Assembly (NCBI RefSeq): GCF_004369205.1
Contig: NZ_QFGA01000001.1
Span: 1,860,001 to 1,924,000, forward strand
DNA length: 64,000 nt
Direction of reading: 5' to 3'
DNA from: Pelotomaculum schinkii
GTDB taxonomy: Bacteria > Bacillota > Desulfotomaculia > Desulfotomaculales > Pelotomaculaceae
Each line of letters opens with the position of its first letter. Position 1 is the stretch's first letter. This document shows positions 1 to 8,483 of the stretch, piece by piece. A program made the translations under genes and the position numbers. The notes below the pieces were generated by a model that worked only from the letters and a program-made list of their open reading frames with translations, had not been told where the DNA came from and did no database searches.

Positions 1-682
1 AATCCCTGTACATGTCACCGTTGTTAAACACCCGGATCGGCCTATCCTCCAGGATCGCTTTGGTAAACGAAAAATACGCCATGTCCGGCCTGCCGTACGG
101 CCCGTAGACGGTGAAAAACCGCAGGCCCGTGGCGGGTATCCGGTAGAGGTGGCTGTAGGTGTAGGCCATCAGCTCATTGGATTTCTTGGTGGCCGCGTAG
201 AGGCTGACCGGGTTATCAACGGGATCGTCCGTGGCAAAAGGGACTTTTTTGTTGTTGCCGTAGACAGAGCTGGACGACGCGTACAAAAGATGCCGCACCG
301 GGTGGCGCCTGCAGCATTCCAGGATATTAAAAAACCCCACGATGTTGGACCGGATGTAGGCTTGCGGGTGTTCAATGCTGTATCGCACGCCGGCCTGCGC
401 CGCCAGGTTGATGACCACGTCGATGCTGTTCTCAGTGAACAGGGTCTCAAGAGTGTCCTTTTCAGACAGATCTATTTTGTAAAAGGTGAATTGATTATAC
501 TGCTTGAGAATATCCAACCTGGCATATTTCAGCCGGACGTCGTAATAGTCATTCAAATTATCCAGGCCGATGACGGCGCAGCCCAGCTCCAAAAGCCTTT
601 GCGAGAGATGCATACCGATAAACCCGGCCACTCCCGTCACCAAGTATGTCTTTTTATCATCTACTGATTTTAGCTTCTTCAT
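1..682 (-). CDS. UDP-glucuronate 4-epimerase, copy 1 (3' end beyond the window)
   Basis: The visible part is the N-terminal 227 residues of an extended short-chain dehydrogenase/reductase. It matches the complete gene at 6077-7087 base for base in length, with no indels. It carries the Rossmann glycine motif near residue 17, the SSSSVYG segment and the YxxxK catalytic pair (YAATK). By family it interconverts UDP-glucuronate and UDP-galacturonate, which fits its place directly behind UDP-glucose dehydrogenase. Its ATG shares one base with the stop of ugd copy 1 (position 682), so the two are translationally coupled. The start MKKLKS is the same as in copy 2. Whether this copy is intact cannot be judged because the C-terminus lies off the window. 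Confidence 0.85.
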   Translation of the reverse strand, partial: MKKLKSVDDKKTYLVTGVAGFIGMHLSQRLLELGCAVIGLDNLNDYYDVRLKYARLDILKQYNQFTFYKIDLSEKDTLETLFTENSIDVVINLAAQAGVRYSIEHPQAYIRSNIVGFFNILECCRRHPVRHLLYASSSSVYGNNKKVPFATDDPVDNPVSLYAATKKSNELMAYTYSHLYRIPATGLRFFTVYGPYGRPDMAYFSFTKAILEDRPIRVFNNGDMYRD

Positions 683-2004
683 TAAACACCTACGCCATAG
701 TATTTGAAGCCCTTTTCGACCATGCTCTTTTTATCATAAATATTCCTCAAATCAAAGAAATAGTCGCCGGCGCCGATTTCCTTAAATTTATCAAAATCTA
801 GGTTCCTGAATTCATTCCACTCGGTCAGGATCACCGTGGCGTCAGTATGCGCCAGGGCTTCATAAGCATTGTCACACCAGGTGAGGCTGTCCTTGATCCC
901 TGCAAAACGCCAGTTCCCCTCTTTACGGCCCGCAGGGTCATACACCTTGAGCTTTGCGCCGCGTTTTACCAGTTCCGGCAGGATCACCAGCGACGGCGCC
1001 TCCCGCATGTCGTCCGTGTTCGGCTTGAAGGTCACGCCGAGCACGGCCAGGGTTTTATCGTTCAGCTCCCCCAAAGCTCCTGCAATTTTATCCACCATTT
1101 TCAGCTTCTGGCGGTCATTGGCAGCGACTGTCGCTTCCACGAGGGATATGGACTCCCCGCAGTCCCGGGCTATTTTCACCAGAGCCCTGGTGTCTTTGGG
1201 AAAGCAGCTCCCGCCGAAACCGGGGCCGGCGTGCAGGAACTTCGGGGAAATGCGCCCGTCCCGCCCCATCGCCTTGGCTACCTTCTGCACGTCCGCGCCG
1301 ACCTTTTCACAGACGTTGGCTACTTCATTGATGAACGTGATCTTCATGGCCAGGAAGGCGTTTGACGCGTACTTGATCATCTCCGCGGTTTCGATGTTGG
1401 TCTCAACAAAGGGGGTTTCGTTGAGATAAAGGACCCGGTAAACTTCCTTCATGACGCTGATGGCCCGGTCGCTTTCAGCGCCGAGGATAACCCGGTCGGG
1501 ATGCATGAAGTCCTGGACAGCGGAGCCTTCCCGCAGGAATTCAGGATTGGACACCACATCAAAGGCATAGTCTACCCTTCTTTCAGTAAGGATAGCCTGC
1601 ACCGCCGCCTTGACCTTTTGGCCGGCGCCCACCGGCACGGTGGACTTGTTCACGATGACCTTGTAGCCGTCCATATGGGTGGCAATGTCTTTTGCCACAG
1701 CGAGCACATACTGCAAGTCCGCGCTGCCGTCGTCCGCCGGGGGAGTGCCGACGGCGATGAAAATAACGTCGTTGTTCTGGACGGCGGACTGGATGTCCGT
1801 GGTAAAGTCAAGGCGTTTGTAGTAGTAGTTGTTCTTGACTATGCGCTCAAGCCCCGGCTCAAAGATGGGGATGACGCCTTCTTTTAGGCCGTTGATCTTA
1901 TTTTCGTCGACGTCTACGCAGGTTACATTGTGGCCGAAGTCGGAGAGGATTGCGCCGGAGACGAGGCCGACGTAGCCGGCGCCGATTACCGCTATTTGGG
2001 GCAT
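682..2004 (-). CDS. ugd: UDP-glucose 6-dehydrogenase, copy 1
   Basis: A 440-residue protein of normal family length that oxidises UDP-glucose to UDP-glucuronate with two NAD+. It has an N-terminal Rossmann motif (GAGYVGLVSG), the central helix region, the catalytic cysteine in GPGFGGSCFPKD at about residue 260, and the C-terminal UDP-binding domain (GVTFKPNTDDMREAPS). The ATG has GAGGTGTCC upstream. It differs from copy 2 at about 11 residues by eye, five of them within residues 30-45, so divergence is concentrated at the N-terminus. The product feeds the epimerase that overlaps its stop codon. Cytoplasmic. Confidence 0.95.
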   Translation of the reverse strand: MPQIAVIGAGYVGLVSGAILSDFGHNVTCVDVDENKINGLKEGVIPIFEPGLERIVKNNYYYKRLDFTTDIQSAVQNNDVIFIAVGTPPADDGSADLQYVLAVAKDIATHMDGYKVIVNKSTVPVGAGQKVKAAVQAILTERRVDYAFDVVSNPEFLREGSAVQDFMHPDRVILGAESDRAISVMKEVYRVLYLNETPFVETNIETAEMIKYASNAFLAMKITFINEVANVCEKVGADVQKVAKAMGRDGRISPKFLHAGPGFGGSCFPKDTRALVKIARDCGESISLVEATVAANDRQKLKMVDKIAGALGELNDKTLAVLGVTFKPNTDDMREAPSLVILPELVKRGAKLKVYDPAGRKEGNWRFAGIKDSLTWCDNAYEALAHTDATVILTEWNEFRNLDFDKFKEIGAGDYFFDLRNIYDKKSMVEKGFKYYGVGV

Positions 2005-2079
2005 GGTTTGGACACCTCAATTTGTCATTTAGCATACTAATCTTCAATAAAATCATCCTGTAAATAGGCTTCAATTTTA

Positions 2080-2262
2080 TTATTTCTCAAGAGCAACTTC
2101 TTCGCAATCAGGTAACAACCCAACTATTTCTAAGCTATTGCGAGCAGCCCTCTATGTTCCAGGCGGTATTGTTTCACCCTTATGGGTTGCGACCACGGCG
2201 AAGCGGCCGGGGTCTTTAAAATGGCGGAGAAAACTGTGGTTGCCTTTTTTGCGGTGGGACAT
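2080..2262 (-). pseudogene. HicA-like mRNA interferase remnant
   Basis: Translating the minus strand from the ATG at 2262 gives a peptide with the HicA core: KKGNHSFLRHFKDPGRFAV followed by HKGETIPPGT. This corresponds to the GSHH...P...TVPxHxGxxIPPGTLR pattern of the family's double-stranded-RNA-binding fold. Right after PPGT the reading frame hits TAG (2152-2154), where the family has leucine, and then continues in the same frame as RAARNSLEIVGLL to a TAA at 2080. The N-terminal residues cannot be recognised, and there is no hicB beside it. So I read this as a decayed toxin gene with an amber mutation. It is short, and the assignment rests on motif resemblance only. Confidence 0.5.
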
Positions 2263-2314
2263 AGATAGGAACTTTTTTCGTTTATGAGTCTGTTGGGCTA
2301 CCCTTCTGTGTTCA

Positions 2315-3229
2315 TTAATTCTCCTCGTAATGTTTTATCCACTCAAGAGCATCCTTGTCCCACTGGCCGAAAAACTCCTTATCGCCCAGCACACATTCAT
2401 AAATAGGTAAAAGAAATATTTTAATCAGCAAAACTATGCTACCAAAGCTGGCATCAATTTTAGTTCCAATTCTGCGTTTAAAAGCATTCCATTGCATTTG
2501 TTTATCTTTAAGTGTCTGGAAGCTTTCAGAAAACACCGTCGGCGTTTTGGAGAGAGGTGTCCCACGTCGTTGTATCGTCTGATTTATGGCTTCATATAAC
2601 ACCCGTCCATCAAAGTCAAAGGTTCTGCAAAGCATGTAAACATCATAAAAATCCTTCATTCGGCTGTTGGCTTCAGCCAAATAAAGCATCGCCTCAAACT
2701 TTTCTGCGATTACTGACTCCATGGAATAAGCTTTAATTCTTGGGAGATCCATATCAAGAAGAGAAGGATACTCCATATCAACTGCTTTGGGCACGATTAC
2801 GTCTCCGAACCCAATGTCAAACTGCAAAATCTTTTTTGACTTGTCCAAAAAAGCGGTAACTTTTATTCTAACACCTTCATAGTCGGCATCCTCTTTAATG
2901 CGTTCCGCACTGATTGTTTCCGTGTCGAAGTAAATTGCATCATCGGCTTCGATGCTGCAGATTTCTTTAAAAATTTGTTGAAGACCATCCAATGTACTTG
3001 CCAATTCCTTTGCGAGCAGATCAATATCCTTTGTAGCTCTTGCCTTGTCATCAAGGATAGTATAAAGGAGCAAACCTCCCTTTAAAACAAAAATATCCCC
3101 ATACTTTGAGATGGATAGGCGATATAAGATCCGCTCAATAAAATACAGCATCAAAAGATAATCAAATTGTTCTTGCTTTGCAATAGCAAGATTTTTAAGC
3201 CTTGCTTTAATGCTATCCGCCTTGCTCAT
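2315..3229 (-). CDS. AbiEii-type nucleotidyltransferase toxin
   Basis: A 304-residue DUF1814/AbiEii family protein, the toxin of a type IV toxin-antitoxin and phage abortive-infection system. Family motifs are visible: LKGGLLLY followed by ATKDIDLL near residues 50-70 (the GG...DxD nucleotidyltransferase site), a QFDIGFGD strand near 140, and EKFEAMLYLAEANSRMKDFYD near 185-205, matching the conserved K...R.KDxxD motif. Its start overlaps the stop of the upstream antitoxin by 4 bases (3226-3229), the usual AbiE operon arrangement. Cytoplasmic. Known AbiEii relatives transfer nucleotides to tRNA; the target here is unknown. Confidence 0.88.
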   Translation of the reverse strand: MSKADSIKARLKNLAIAKQEQFDYLLMLYFIERILYRLSISKYGDIFVLKGGLLLYTILDDKARATKDIDLLAKELASTLDGLQQIFKEICSIEADDAIYFDTETISAERIKEDADYEGVRIKVTAFLDKSKKILQFDIGFGDVIVPKAVDMEYPSLLDMDLPRIKAYSMESVIAEKFEAMLYLAEANSRMKDFYDVYMLCRTFDFDGRVLYEAINQTIQRRGTPLSKTPTVFSESFQTLKDKQMQWNAFKRRIGTKIDASFGSIVLLIKIFLLPIYECVLGDKEFFGQWDKDALEWIKHYEEN

Positions 3230-3831
3230 AGCATTGCCTCCAGATAAGGTCTGATTTTTGTTTTTATGCGAAGCCTGGCTGCATACTCCATGAGTTTTTG
3301 CAGATTTTTATTTTTGCGTGCCATGTAGTTTTTTAGCACCTCAAAAGCCACATCTTCGCCCAACTGATACCTTAATCTAAAAAAGTCACAAACAGTTCTT
3401 TCCCGATCATAAATTCTGATTTTCGTATAGGAAAGCTGCTCCGAGGTTTCCCCCAGAGAAAAGAATGTTTTGCTAAAAACATACAGTTCAATTGGCGGAT
3501 ACTCCGGCAATTGAGGTTTAACGGTGCTGGATGGAACGGCAACACTTACTATGGTAGGGTTTATTGTAGTGAACTCGTGATGGACTGCCGCAGAGTAAAG
3601 GCAAATCACTCCGTTTGGAACCAGACTTGATGCCAGTTCAATATCCGACATGTTATAGTCAGAGCTAGCCCATGAATAAAAACCAGTCCTGTGTTTTTTA
3701 ACAAAACCTGCTTCTATAAGTTCTGTGATATCTCTGCTGCAAAGCTTGTTTTCTCGGAGAATGGACGCCTTGACAATAGGACCGTTATCATCAAATATCT
3801 TTTTAATTTTTTTACGCCTTGTCTCAGTCAT
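3226..3831 (-). CDS. AbiEi-type antitoxin / transcriptional regulator
   Basis: A protein of 201 residues from the ATG at 3831 (an upstream ATG at 3855 would add 8 residues, but only 3831 has a GGTGAT-type ribosome site at good distance). The N-terminal 50 residues look like a winged helix (VKASILRENKLCSRDITELI). The rest matches the AbiEi antitoxin family, with LYSAAVHHE in the middle and YDRERTVCDFFR near residue 150. In characterised AbiE systems this protein represses the operon and neutralises the toxin without forming a stable complex. It is the first gene of a two-gene operon; the AT-rich upstream region is the likely site of autoregulation. Confidence 0.85.
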   Translation of the reverse strand: MTETRRKKIKKIFDDNGPIVKASILRENKLCSRDITELIEAGFVKKHRTGFYSWASSDYNMSDIELASSLVPNGVICLYSAAVHHEFTTINPTIVSVAVPSSTVKPQLPEYPPIELYVFSKTFFSLGETSEQLSYTKIRIYDRERTVCDFFRLRYQLGEDVAFEVLKNYMARKNKNLQKLMEYAARLRIKTKIRPYLEAML

Positions 3832-3855
3832 GATTATCACCAAATCAATAGGCAT

Positions 3856-4240
3856 TAAGATTTATTTTCTGTTTTTTTGTGCATATTTATTTTACAATAT
3901 TTTCTAAGTAGTTGTCAATATAAAACTTATCTTTAAAAAAATCAGGAACGCAGCTGGTATATGATGCTCTCTTTGGAGTCACGAAATAATCAGGCCCCCA
4001 GGACACTGGGCAACCTTTTTTATATATGCTGCGATGAGATGCAGGACATCAGCTTTACTCAGGCAGTCTTGCTGATAATTGACCTTCTAAGGCAGTCTTT
4101 GGTTGATTTCTTATTTTTGTCGGAACAGCAGGTCAATGCGTTCTTGAACCATTTTTGTGCTTCTCTATCCTTGATATTTAAAAAACGCCTGAAATTTTCA
4201 ATATGCGAAAGTTGAGTTAGTTGACAGGCGCCGTAGATTT
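3856..4240. other. Intergenic region without a recognised gene
   Basis: 385 AT-rich bases between the AbiE pair and the membrane-protein gene at 4241-5233. The minus strand reads SQLSHIENFRRFLNIKDRE around 4150-4215 and then meets stops, which could be a decayed coding sequence, but I cannot name a family. An open frame on the plus strand (3961-4215) has no ribosome site and is probably accidental. The promoter of the AbiE operon should lie just upstream of 3855. Confidence 0.4.
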
Positions 4241-5233
4241 TTATTTAGTTTTTGAAGGGGACAACCCAGACAATCCTTCTTGCCACCCAAGAATATCAAC
4301 TGCATAAGCAAGAAATTCCTTTAACGTGTTATCACGCTGTTCTTCGAATTCCTGAAAATACGCTGAACTTAATGACGCCAATGCATGTATCAACTGTGGA
4401 AATTTGTTTATGAGAATTGTTTTATCTAATGCCTTATTTTGTAAACGCTGCCTTGTTTTTATTTTTCTATAATTTTTTTCCTTTCGCTCAAATCTTGGTT
4501 TTGAAGCTTTATGAATAACCATTTCCTGCAATTTATCAATCATATTCTGGTATTCGTTATTTAGAACTATGGAAAGATGCAGAAAATAATATTCACTAAT
4601 CTGATTTATATCCTCAGTGGTTGCAATTTTAACTTCTTTTCTGTCTTCATTATTTTCTTCTCGTCTATTATCTCCTAAGATTTTCTTTCTGATATTTTTC
4701 TTATTTTCATAATATCCACGCAGAAGGATGGAAAACATATTAAGATTCATGATATATATTTTGATTTGTAAAAGCATGCCGAGAACATCATCATCTAAGA
4801 TATATAAACCGTTCATTGTAAGATTTTCAAGTTTAACAAGAGCCTGAATAATTTTCTGCTCAGTTGCTATTCCTTGACTGGAATAACAGTTTTCATTATC
4901 CTTTAAAGATAAACCGCTTATCTCAAAGTTGTTTTTCACGGCATCAATGTTTTCCGGAAATGCAGCCGTCTTGCTCTGGTCTTCAACAAATGACCTAATA
5001 GCATCATATTGTTCAAGGCGCAAATCTAGTACCCGCGCTTTAACCTTTTGTATTTCTCTTTTCTTGTCAACAAATAATGTTGAAAATATTGCAACAAGAA
5101 CCGACGCGAATAAGACACCCAGTAGTTCTATAAGGTTTCCTACCATAAAATCCGGTAATTTATTCAGCAATGCTGAAAATTCCGAAGCCGCATGTGAAAA
5201 CCAACCAAATATGTATTCAAATAAAACCTTCAT
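4241..5233 (-). CDS. Uncharacterised single-pass membrane protein, downstream partner
   Basis: A 330-residue protein I do not recognise. One transmembrane helix (about residues 33-55, LIELLGVLFASVLVAIFSTL) follows a short N-terminal segment; the rest is charged, helical and probably cytoplasmic. A lysine/arginine-rich stretch (RKKILGDNRREENNEDRK) near residue 185 may be a linker. The ATG at 5233 has AGGAGG seven bases upstream and overlaps the TGA of the preceding gene as ATGA. It therefore pairs tightly with the membrane protein encoded at 5230-6084. Both sit next to an AbiE pair between repeated copies of ugd, so an accessory or defence role is possible, but nothing in the sequence proves it. 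Confidence 0.7.
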   Translation of the reverse strand: MKVLFEYIFGWFSHAASEFSALLNKLPDFMVGNLIELLGVLFASVLVAIFSTLFVDKKREIQKVKARVLDLRLEQYDAIRSFVEDQSKTAAFPENIDAVKNNFEISGLSLKDNENCYSSQGIATEQKIIQALVKLENLTMNGLYILDDDVLGMLLQIKIYIMNLNMFSILLRGYYENKKNIRKKILGDNRREENNEDRKEVKIATTEDINQISEYYFLHLSIVLNNEYQNMIDKLQEMVIHKASKPRFERKEKNYRKIKTRQRLQNKALDKTILINKFPQLIHALASLSSAYFQEFEEQRDNTLKEFLAYAVDILGWQEGLSGLSPSKTK

Positions 5234-6084
5234 TGCCACACCTCCTGATCATGGAGGAATGGTGTCACCACATACTCATTTGCTTTGAAATGCTTACATA
5301 ATATATCAAATGAAGTACCGGTTTTCTCTGCAATTATATCTATTAGCATCCGAAAGAGCCCTATCTCATTCACAGCATATAATGTTTCGCGAAATTTTCC
5401 ATAAAAGAACCTGACTTTTTCCTCTTCATTTTTAAACGGAGGTTTGCTGCAGGATCTTAAATTATACAGTTCACCAACTAAAGCACGCTCAAAATCGGCT
5501 TGCATTTTTACCATATCGAAGTCTATTACCATACCGACTTTTGGAAGAAACTCTTTTAAAATCTCATCGGTGGTTGACTCATCTAAAAGCGTCCCATCAG
5601 GCATTGGTGTAGTCATTAAATATTTGTAGTATCCATCAAGCTTTGACAGATACAGATAAACATATATAAATTGCTTATAAGATTTAGGACCTACCAAATG
5701 GAGCTTGTTGGTATAAAAACTGTCAAGTGACTTAACAATAGTTTGAAGTTTTTCTCTGCCCTCAAGGAAAGGAGGATACTCTACTGCAGGTCTATCCTTA
5801 AGTGTCGCAACCCCATACTTATCTAATTCACTACGGATATCCAATTCAGTATCCAGAACAATGGTTCTTTCGTTGATTCTTGCCATTGAATCCAGTATTT
5901 CAAGATAAGCGGTTATTCGGTCATTAAGAATTTTCCCTTCACGTTCATTCAAAGCTTCTTGCTTTGACAACCAATGAATTGTAATAAACCCTACAGCTCC
6001 TGCAACGATAATTGTAGAAAGGAAACCGAAGATGCCCTGCCATATACTTTCTGATAACCCAAGAAAAACTGTCTGGTCAATCAA
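5230..6084 (-). CDS. Uncharacterised single-pass membrane protein, upstream partner
   Basis: A 284-residue protein starting at a TTG (6084) that has GGGAGGAGG six bases upstream. The ribosome site lies inside the epimerase gene and the two genes overlap by 8 bases. Residues about 13-35 (WQGIFGFLSTIIVAGAVGFI) form one transmembrane helix, followed by a soluble helical domain with no motif I recognise. Its stop overlaps the start of the gene at 4241-5233. The layout (N-terminal helix plus cytoplasmic domain, repeated in two neighbours) suggests a membrane-anchored heteromeric complex. That is inference; the family is unknown to me. Confidence 0.7.
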   Translation of the reverse strand: MIDQTVFLGLSESIWQGIFGFLSTIIVAGAVGFITIHWLSKQEALNEREGKILNDRITAYLEILDSMARINERTIVLDTELDIRSELDKYGVATLKDRPAVEYPPFLEGREKLQTIVKSLDSFYTNKLHLVGPKSYKQFIYVYLYLSKLDGYYKYLMTTPMPDGTLLDESTTDEILKEFLPKVGMVIDFDMVKMQADFERALVGELYNLRSCSKPPFKNEEEKVRFFYGKFRETLYAVNEIGLFRMLIDIIAEKTGTSFDILCKHFKANEYVVTPFLHDQEVWQ

Positions 6085-7087
6085 CTGTGGCCTCCTCCCT
6101 CGTATACCACGCCACAAACCTGCCGATGCCTTCATAGATACTGGTGCTTGGCTTAAAACCGACGTCCCTCACTAAATCCGTCACGTCAGCGTAGGTTTGA
6201 TACACATCGCCCGGCTGCATGGGGTAAAACTCCTTGACCGCCTTTTTGCCCACGGCGTTTTCAATGGCCCCGATGAAATCCATCAGTTTCTCCGGCTTGT
6301 TGTTGCCGATGTTATACAGCTTATACGGGGCATCCGGCATGGTGAGCACGGGGGAGTTCTCGATCAAAGGCAGGATCCCGCCGACAACGTCGTCGATATA
6401 GGTAAAATCCCTGTACATGTCACCGTTGTTAAACACCCGGATCGGCCTATCCTCCAGGATCGCTTTGGTAAACGAAAAATACGCCATGTCCGGCCTGCCG
6501 TACGGCCCGTAGACGGTGAAAAACCGCAGGCCCGTGGCGGGTATCCGGTAGAGGTGGCTGTAGGTGTAGGCCATCAGCTCATTGGATTTCTTGGTGGCCG
6601 CGTAGAGGCTGACCGGGTTATCAACGGGATCGTCCGTGGCAAAAGGGACTTTTTTGTTGTTGCCGTAGACAGAGCTGGACGACGCGTACAAAAGATGCCG
6701 CACCGGGTGGCGCCTGCAGCATTCCAGGATATTAAAAAACCCCACGATGTTGGACCGGATGTAGGCTTGCGGGTTTTCAACGCTGTAGCGCACGCCGGCC
6801 TGCGCCGCCAGGTTGATGACCACGTCGATGCTGTTCTCAGTGAACAGGGTCTCAAGAGTTTCCTTTTCAGACAGATCTATTTTGTAAAAGGTGAATTGAT
6901 CATACTGCTTGAGAATATCCAACCTGGCATATTTCAGCCGGACGTCGTAATAATCATTCAAATTATCCAGGCCGATAACGGCGCAGCCCTGTTCCAAAAG
7001 CCTTTGTGAGAGATGCATACCGATAAACCCGGCCGCGCCCGTCACCAAATATGTCTTTTTAGCATCAACTGATTTTAGCTTCTTCAT
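6077..7087 (-). CDS. UDP-glucuronate 4-epimerase, copy 2
   Basis: A complete 336-residue extended SDR epimerase. It has the NAD-binding motif TGAAGFIGMHL at about residue 17, SSSSVYGNNKK near 130, the catalytic YAATK near 157 and RFFTVYGPYGRPDM near 185, typical of the CapI/LpsL group that makes UDP-galacturonate from UDP-glucuronate. The start codon overlaps the stop of ugd copy 2 by one base, so the pair forms a dedicated uronic-acid cassette. The TTG start of a membrane protein lies inside its last codons. Cytoplasmic. Activity on UDP-glucose instead is possible but less likely given the ugd neighbour. Confidence 0.9.
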   Translation of the reverse strand: MKKLKSVDAKKTYLVTGAAGFIGMHLSQRLLEQGCAVIGLDNLNDYYDVRLKYARLDILKQYDQFTFYKIDLSEKETLETLFTENSIDVVINLAAQAGVRYSVENPQAYIRSNIVGFFNILECCRRHPVRHLLYASSSSVYGNNKKVPFATDDPVDNPVSLYAATKKSNELMAYTYSHLYRIPATGLRFFTVYGPYGRPDMAYFSFTKAILEDRPIRVFNNGDMYRDFTYIDDVVGGILPLIENSPVLTMPDAPYKLYNIGNNKPEKLMDFIGAIENAVGKKAVKEFYPMQPGDVYQTYADVTDLVRDVGFKPSTSIYEGIGRFVAWYTREEATVD

Positions 7088-8438
7088 TAAACACCTACGC
7101 CATAGTATTTGAAGCCCTTTTCGACCATGCTCTTTTTATCGTAAATGTTCCTCAAATCAAAGAAATAGGCGCCGGCGCCGATTTCCTTAAATTTATCAAA
7201 ATCTAGGTTCCTGAATTCATTCCACTCGGTCAGGATCACCGTGGCGTCGGTATGCGCCAGGGCTTCATAAGCATTGCCGCACCAGGTGAGGCTGTCCTTG
7301 ATCCCTGCAAAACGCCAGTCCCCCTCTTTACGGCCCGCAGGGTCATATACCTTGAGCTTTGCGCCGCGTTTTACCAGTTCCGGCAGGATCACCAGCGACG
7401 GCGCCTCCCGCATGTCGTCCGTGTTCGGTTTGAAGGTCACGCCGAGCACAGCCAGGGTTTTATCGTTCAGCTCCCCCAAAGCGCCTGCAATTTTATCCAC
7501 CATTTTCAGCTTCTGGCGGTCATTGGCAGCGACTGTCGCTTCCACGAGAGATATGGACTCCCCGCAGTCCCGGGCTATTTTCACCAGAGCCCTGGTGTCT
7601 TTGGGGAAGCAGCTCCCGCCAAAACCGGGGCCGGCGTGCAGGAACTTCGGGGAAATGCGCCCGTCCCGCCCCATCGCCTTGGCTACCTTCTGCACGTCCG
7701 CGCCGACCTTTTCACAGACGTTGGCTACTTCATTGATGAACGTGATCTTCATGGCCAGGAAGGCGTTCGACGCGTACTTGATCATCTCCGCGGTTTCGAT
7801 GTTGGTCTCAACAAAAGGGGTTTCGTTGAGATAAAGGACCCGGTAAACTTCCTTCATGACGCTGATGGCCCGGTCGCTTTCAGCGCCGAGGATAACCCGG
7901 TCGGGATGCATGAAGTCCTGGACAGCGGAGCCTTCGCGCAGGAATTCAGGATTGGACACCACGTCAAAGGCATAGTCAGCCCCCCGCTCAGCAAGGATAG
8001 CCTGCACCGCCGCCTTGACCTTTTGGCCGGCGCCCACCGGCACGGTGGACTTGTTCACGATGACCTTGTAGCCGTCCATATGGGTGGCAATGTCCTTTGC
8101 CACAGCGAGCACATACTGCAAGTCCGCGCTGCCGTCGTCCGCCGGGGGAGTGCCGACGGCGATGAAGATAACGTCGTTGTTTTGGACGGCGGACTGGATG
8201 TCCGTGGTAAAGTCAAGGCGTTTGTAGTAGTAGTTGTTCTTGACTATGCGCTCAAGCCCCGGCTCGAAGATGGGGATGATACCGTTTTTTAAGCTGTTGA
8301 TCTTGTCCTCGTCAATGTCAACACATGTTACATTGTGGCCGAAGTCTGAAAGAATTGCGCCGGATACAAGGCCGACGTAGCCGGCGCCTATTACTGCTAT
8401 TTGGGGCATGGTGTGATCACCTCAATTTTTCATTTAGC
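6406..8438. repeat. Direct repeat of the ugd-epimerase cassette, right copy
   Basis: This is the partner of the repeat at 1-2033, in the same orientation. The 4.4 kb between the two copies (2034-6405) holds unrelated genes (hicA remnant, AbiE pair, two membrane proteins) and the last third of this copy's epimerase. Recombination between the copies would delete the whole intervening cargo as a 6.4-kb circle. Confidence 0.95.
7087..8409 (-). CDS. ugd: UDP-glucose 6-dehydrogenase, copy 2
   Basis: A 440-residue UDP-glucose dehydrogenase with the same motifs as copy 1: GAGYVGLVSG at the N-terminus, catalytic cysteine in GGSCFPKD, and a C-terminal UDP-binding domain. It supplies UDP-glucuronate to the coupled epimerase. 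A GAGGTGATCAC sequence precedes the ATG. Unlike copy 1 this one directly follows the wbp genes, so it is likely the ancestral position and copy 1 the derived duplicate (inference from context). A feedback tyrosine kinase (CpsD) is known to activate such enzymes in Bacillus; two CpsD genes lie upstream in the locus. Confidence 0.95.
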   Translation of the reverse strand: MPQIAVIGAGYVGLVSGAILSDFGHNVTCVDIDEDKINSLKNGIIPIFEPGLERIVKNNYYYKRLDFTTDIQSAVQNNDVIFIAVGTPPADDGSADLQYVLAVAKDIATHMDGYKVIVNKSTVPVGAGQKVKAAVQAILAERGADYAFDVVSNPEFLREGSAVQDFMHPDRVILGAESDRAISVMKEVYRVLYLNETPFVETNIETAEMIKYASNAFLAMKITFINEVANVCEKVGADVQKVAKAMGRDGRISPKFLHAGPGFGGSCFPKDTRALVKIARDCGESISLVEATVAANDRQKLKMVDKIAGALGELNDKTLAVLGVTFKPNTDDMREAPSLVILPELVKRGAKLKVYDPAGRKEGDWRFAGIKDSLTWCGNAYEALAHTDATVILTEWNEFRNLDFDKFKEIGAGAYFFDLRNIYDKKSMVEKGFKYYGVGV

Positions 8439-8483
8439 ACGGATAACAAATTGGACATTGTATTTACAATCTCCTCAAGTGAA

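Larger units (their letters stand above)
1..2033. repeat. Direct repeat of the ugd-epimerase cassette, left copy
   Basis: Positions 1-2033 align without indels to 6406-8438 (offset 6405). The match covers ugd, the 5' part of the epimerase and about 30 bases upstream of ugd, then stops abruptly at 2033/8438. The left limit lies outside the window. Most of the repeat is nearly identical; mismatches cluster in the first 150 bases of ugd. This pattern suggests a recent duplication or ongoing gene conversion. Confidence 0.95.

Noticed and set aside
3961-4215. 84-codon plus-strand frame
   Set aside because: No ribosome site, no recognisable motif; the opposite strand looks more protein-like but is also broken.
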